NCBI GenBank assembly: GCA_963593685.1
Contig: CAVBBP010000088.1
Location: forward strand, 1-5,328
From: W0P28-013 sp963593685
Lineage (GTDB): Bacteria > Bacteroidota > Bacteroidia > Bacteroidales > Paludibacteraceae
Length of the DNA: 5,328 nt
Direction: 5' to 3'
Positions 4,616 to 5,328 of the stretch are shown here, piece after piece (position 1 is the first letter of the stretch; each line of letters starts with the position of its first letter). A program made the translations under genes and the position numbers. The notes under the pieces were generated by a model, which saw nothing but the letters and a program-made list of their open reading frames with translations, was not told the origin of the DNA and made no database searches.

Positions 4616-5025
4616 AAATCTGTCGTTTTTAGCCATTCTTGCACATCGAACGAGGGGCAGGCCTTGGCAGCAAATTCGTTGTGGCCGTGAATGGTGGCTT
4701 GCGGCCAACGGCTGTGTAGCGTTGCCACCAACTGGCGCAATGCCGCTTTTTGTGCGGTGGTGCGCGTGTCCTTGGGGTTGCCAGCGCGGTCGCACCCACC
4801 AATGTAGCAGATGCCAATGCTTGTGGCGTTGTAGCCTGTGCAGTGCGCACCAGCTCGCTCCACAGGGCGACCCGCATGCACGCTGCCGTCGCGGTAGATG
4901 ACATAGTGGTAGCCAATGCCATCGAAACCACGCTGGCGGTGCCAGTGGTCGATGTCGGACACGGTGTAGTTGCGCCCCTCGGGGGTGGCACTGCAATGAA
5001 TTATCAAACGGTCGATAGTGCGCAT
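4612..5025 (-). CDS. N-acetylmuramoyl-L-alanine amidase, T7 lysozyme type (endolysin)
   Basis: This is a zinc amidase (Amidase_2/PGRP fold) that cuts the bond between N-acetylmuramic acid and L-alanine in peptidoglycan, releasing phage by lysis. Of its 137 residues nearly all are catalytic domain, close to T7 lysozyme in size and order of motifs: IIHCSAT (8-14), WHRQRGF (28-34), GYHYVIYRDG (38-47), GAHCTGYN (59-66), SIGICYIGG (69-77), GHNEFAAKACPSFD (114-127). By comparison with T7 lysozyme the zinc ligands are His10, His115 and Cys123, and the catalytic pair is Tyr39 and Lys121; all are present, so the enzyme looks active. There is no signal peptide, membrane anchor or separate wall-binding domain, so it should accumulate in the cytoplasm and depend on a holin. 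The ATG lies 2 bases after the gp25-like gene, and its TGA stop shares an ATGA with the next gene, which supports a coupled lysis cassette. Confidence 0.95.
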   Translation of the reverse strand: MRTIDRLIIHCSATPEGRNYTVSDIDHWHRQRGFDGIGYHYVIYRDGSVHAGRPVERAGAHCTGYNATSIGICYIGGCDRAGNPKDTRTTAQKAALRQLVATLHSRWPQATIHGHNEFAAKACPSFDVQEWLKTTDL

Positions 5026-5027
5026 TA

Positions 5028-5327
5028 TTAGTCGTTTTTATAGTGTGCTTCGAGGGTTAGGCCTGTGCTGTCGATGACAAGCAGGTCTATCTGCTGCCCA
5101 TCTTGCTCAAGTTGTTCGGCAATGAGCCGCTTCCACCCCGAAAAGTCGTGGTCGTTCACAATATCTTCCAACCCTGCACCGAGCAATGGGTTCTCTTTCC
5201 ATTCGCCTTTGCGCGTGGCGAGTATCAACGCTTGGTTCTGCGCCGTGGTCTCGCCAAGTGTAAGGTGCGGCTGCAAAAGCAGGTCGTAGGTCTGCTCGTC
5301 GCGGCTATGTAGTTGAATACCTATCAT
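5028..5327 (-). CDS. Baseplate wedge protein, T4 gp25 / P2 W-like (start at window edge)
   Basis: This 99-residue protein is probably the small wedge subunit that joins the tail tube/sheath base to the baseplate in contractile tails. The clearest signature is the central stretch ATRKGEWKENPLLGAGLEDI (residues 37-56): a short strand, a 'RKGE' turn, then 'P-LG-G'. This is the usual layout of gp25/W-like proteins, including the short Bacteroidetes versions. A helical segment follows (about 64-77) and then two strands (LLVID, LTLEAHY). No membrane segment is visible. The chosen ATG is one base from the window edge, so a longer upstream start cannot be excluded, but the length suits the family. 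Its TAA stop is two bases before the endolysin ATG, so the two are co-transcribed and probably coupled. In P2-type gene order W is followed directly by J; here five kb-scale lysis and LysM genes intervene. The family call is by motif style, not alignment. Confidence 0.72.
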   Translation of the reverse strand: MIGIQLHSRDEQTYDLLLQPHLTLGETTAQNQALILATRKGEWKENPLLGAGLEDIVNDHDFSGWKRLIAEQLEQDGQQIDLLVIDSTGLTLEAHYKND

Positions 5328-5328
5328 T

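Noticed and set aside
4612..4996. N-terminal extension of the membrane protein frame up to 4996
   Set aside because: The extension is Arg/His/Pro-rich and lies in another frame of the amidase gene; the ATGA overlap at 4615 is the natural start.

Overview
The window is a piece of the late, structural-plus-lysis region of a contractile-tailed (myovirus-type) prophage, or a phage-derived tail particle, in a member of the Bacteroidetes, most likely order Bacteroidales. This rests on three things: a T4 gp25 / P2 W-like baseplate protein, a P2 J-like and a P2 I-like baseplate pair, and tail-fibre genes; the Bacteroidales style of several of these proteins (for example the start MDKTTLKAWFTRGKKPTAAQ of the leftmost gene); and intergenic octamer repeats and CCCCTTTGGGG-type hairpins of a kind common in Bacteroidetes genomes. 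The organism call is inference from sequence style.

All nine genes lie on the minus strand, so transcription runs from position 5328 towards 1. In that order they are: a gp25-like baseplate wedge protein (5327-5028); a T7-lysozyme-type amidase endolysin (5025-4612); a 103-residue one-helix membrane protein, the best holin candidate (4615-4304); a protein with a lipoprotein-like N-terminus and a C-terminal membrane helix, read here as a one-gene (u-)spanin (about 4422-3862); a small LysM protein (3877-3566); a first repeat-filled spacer (3565-3349); a baseplate J-like protein (3348-2494); a gpI-like tail protein (2513-1983); a tail-collar fibre protein with HxH motifs (1976-1095); a second repeat-filled spacer (1094-866); and a long fibre-type protein that leaves the window at its left edge (865 to beyond 1).

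The genes form three tight blocks. In the first, gp25, endolysin, holin candidate, spanin candidate and LysM protein are separated by 2 bases or overlap by 4, about 119 and 16 bases. In the second, J and I overlap by 20 bases and the collar gene follows after 6. The third begins with the last gene. A complete lysis cassette (murein cutter, inner-membrane permeabiliser, outer-membrane disruptor) therefore sits inside the baseplate gene order W - J - I - fibre rather than beside it.

The two spacers between blocks are not unique DNA. Each contains the same composite repeat in the same orientation: an 8-base-period tandem array, a nearly identical core of about 97 bp (about 95 percent by eye) with a G/C-capped hairpin, a degenerate ACTTT-rich array and CTTGCTA repeats that run up to or into the stop codon of the preceding gene. 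These are the least expected features of the window and flank the J - I - collar module as direct repeats.
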